The notes below the pieces were generated by a model that worked only from the letters and a program-made list of their open reading frames with translations, was not told the origin of the DNA and did no database searches. The position numbers were made by a program, and so were the translations under genes. Source: Brevundimonas sp. (GTDB lineage: Bacteria > Pseudomonadota > Alphaproteobacteria > Caulobacterales > Caulobacteraceae). Taken from it: 7,301 bases of DNA. The DNA is taken from positions 1 through 7,301 of the forward strand of contig JANJTI010000169.1 of the NCBI GenBank assembly GCA_024711185.1, given 5' to 3'. This document shows, piece by piece, positions 6,434 through 7,301 of the stretch (its first letter is position 1; every line of letters starts with the position of its first letter).

Positions 6434-7301
6434 TCGACGCCCTCGAAATGGCCCGCGCTCACCAGGCCACCGCCGCGGACCCCGGCCTGTCGGTCTTCGT
6501 CACCGCCAACGCCGGCTCGGGCAAGACGACCACCCTCGTGAACCGGGTGGCGCGGCTGCTGCTCAGACGGGTGAAGCCCGGCGAGATCCTGTGCGTCACC
6601 TACACCAAGGCGGCGGCGGCGGAGATGCAGGCGCGTCTGTTCGACAAGCTCGGCCGCTGGGCCGTGGCCGACGACCGCCAGCTGGCCGAGGAGCTCGCGG
6701 GCCTCGAAGACCGGGATGCGGCGAGCCTGTCCGGGGCGGAACTTTCCGAGGCGCGACAGCTGTTCGCCCGCGCGCTCGAGACTCCGGGCGGGCTGAAGAT
6801 CCAGACCATCCACGCCTTCTGCGAAAAGCTGCTGCGGCGGTTCCCGCTGGAGGCTGGCGTCTCGCCCGGCTTCGAGGTGCTGGAGGACCAGGCGGCGCTG
6901 AACCTGTCCCACGCCGCCCGGGAGGATCTGGCGCGGCTGGCGCTTGAGGACCCTGACGGTCCGATCGGCGGCGCCTACGCCCACTTCGCGGTCGAACTGG
7001 ACTTCCGCGCCTTCCATGCGCTGCTGGACGCCGTCGAGGCGAAGCGCGAGGCGCTGCTCGACTACCTCGAGCGCGTCGAGACGGGCGTCGCGCCCGCGCC
7101 GCGCATGCTGGTCGGCGCCGACGCGCGCTCGCCAGCCGAGGTCGAGGCCGATTTCATGCGCTGGCTCGATCGCGACGAATGGCTCGAGACGGCGGCGGCG
7201 CTCGCGACCGGATCGAGCAGCGATCGGGACTGCGCCGCGCGCATGCGGCAGGCCGCCGACGGCTGGAGCTTCGCCGCGCTCGAACCCGTGTTCCTGACCG
7301 A
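6430..7301 (+). CDS. addA: AddA, UvrD-type helicase-nuclease subunit, N-terminal part
   Basis: Open from ATG 6430 to the right edge without a stop: 290 codons and two bases, roughly the first quarter of a protein that is usually 1100-1200 residues in alphaproteobacteria. AddA is the ATP-driven 3'-5' motor of AddAB and carries a second nuclease domain at its C-terminus, outside the window. Motifs visible in order are a Q-motif-like AHQ (10-12), the Walker A loop ANAGSGKTTTL (26-36; K32, T33), motif Ia CVTYTKAAAAEM (55-66), and the motif Ib block KIQTIHAFCEKLLRRFP (from residue 123), which is typical of RecB/AddA helicases. The sequence after about residue 145 is the less conserved 1B insertion. 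The start overlaps the addB stop (ATGA), which fits production of the two subunits in equal amounts. No sign of damage in the visible part. Confidence 0.95.
   Translation, partial: MIDALEMARAHQATAADPGLSVFVTANAGSGKTTTLVNRVARLLLRRVKPGEILCVTYTKAAAAEMQARLFDKLGRWAVADDRQLAEELAGLEDRDAASLSGAELSEARQLFARALETPGGLKIQTIHAFCEKLLRRFPLEAGVSPGFEVLEDQAALNLSHAAREDLARLALEDPDGPIGGAYAHFAVELDFRAFHALLDAVEAKREALLDYLERVETGVAPAPRMLVGADARSPAEVEADFMRWLDRDEWLETAAALATGSSSDRDCAARMRQAADGWSFAALEPVFLT

Noticed and set aside
1..7301. Mobile elements, CRISPR arrays, tRNA or rRNA genes, toxin-antitoxin or defence genes, intrinsic terminators
   Set aside because: I looked on both strands and found none. There are no terminal inverted repeats with a transposase, no regularly spaced repeats, and no GC hairpin followed by a T-run, as expected inside a continuous operon.

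Overview
This is a GC-rich window with almost no non-coding DNA. It looks like a chromosomal housekeeping segment of an alphaproteobacterium, most likely Caulobacterales (for example a Brevundimonas or Phenylobacterium relative). The reasons are the very high GC at third codon positions, the gene order tsaE-amgK-murU-addB-addA, and the alphaproteobacterial form of AddB. The lineage is an inference from gene content and protein style; no rRNA or other marker gene is present.

Layout. Bases 1-106 hold the first 35 codons of a leftward gene for a probably exported protein. Bases 107-229 are the only intergenic gap, a divergent promoter region with a small nested repeat. From about 230 to the right edge, six rightward genes form an unbroken chain in which every junction overlaps by 4 or 8 bases. 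They are a PlsC-like acyltransferase (230-1093), tsaE (1086-1553), amgK (1546-2634), murU (2631-3341), addB (3338-6433) and addA (6430 to beyond 7301, truncated by the window).

Functions. The chain joins four unrelated housekeeping tasks: membrane lipid acylation, t6A tRNA modification (TsaE), recycling of cell-wall MurNAc to UDP-MurNAc (AmgK kinase then MurU uridylyltransferase), and double-strand-break end processing (AddAB helicase-nuclease). AmgK/MurU and AddB/AddA are natural pairs that act on the same substrate or in the same complex. The overlaps suggest one polycistronic mRNA with translational coupling. murU starts with GTG and tsaE probably with TTG.

Novelty. I found no mobile element, CRISPR array, RNA gene, phage or defence island, and no broken gene. 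The window is essentially ordinary core genome. The points worth a second look are modest: the fully overlapping multi-function operon, the likely absence of the AddB iron-sulfur cluster, the probable UDP-MurNAc salvage bypass, a segment in AmgK that may be an insertion, and a small repeat structure in front of the operon. Very long open frames on the minus strand are coding shadows caused by GC-biased codon use.
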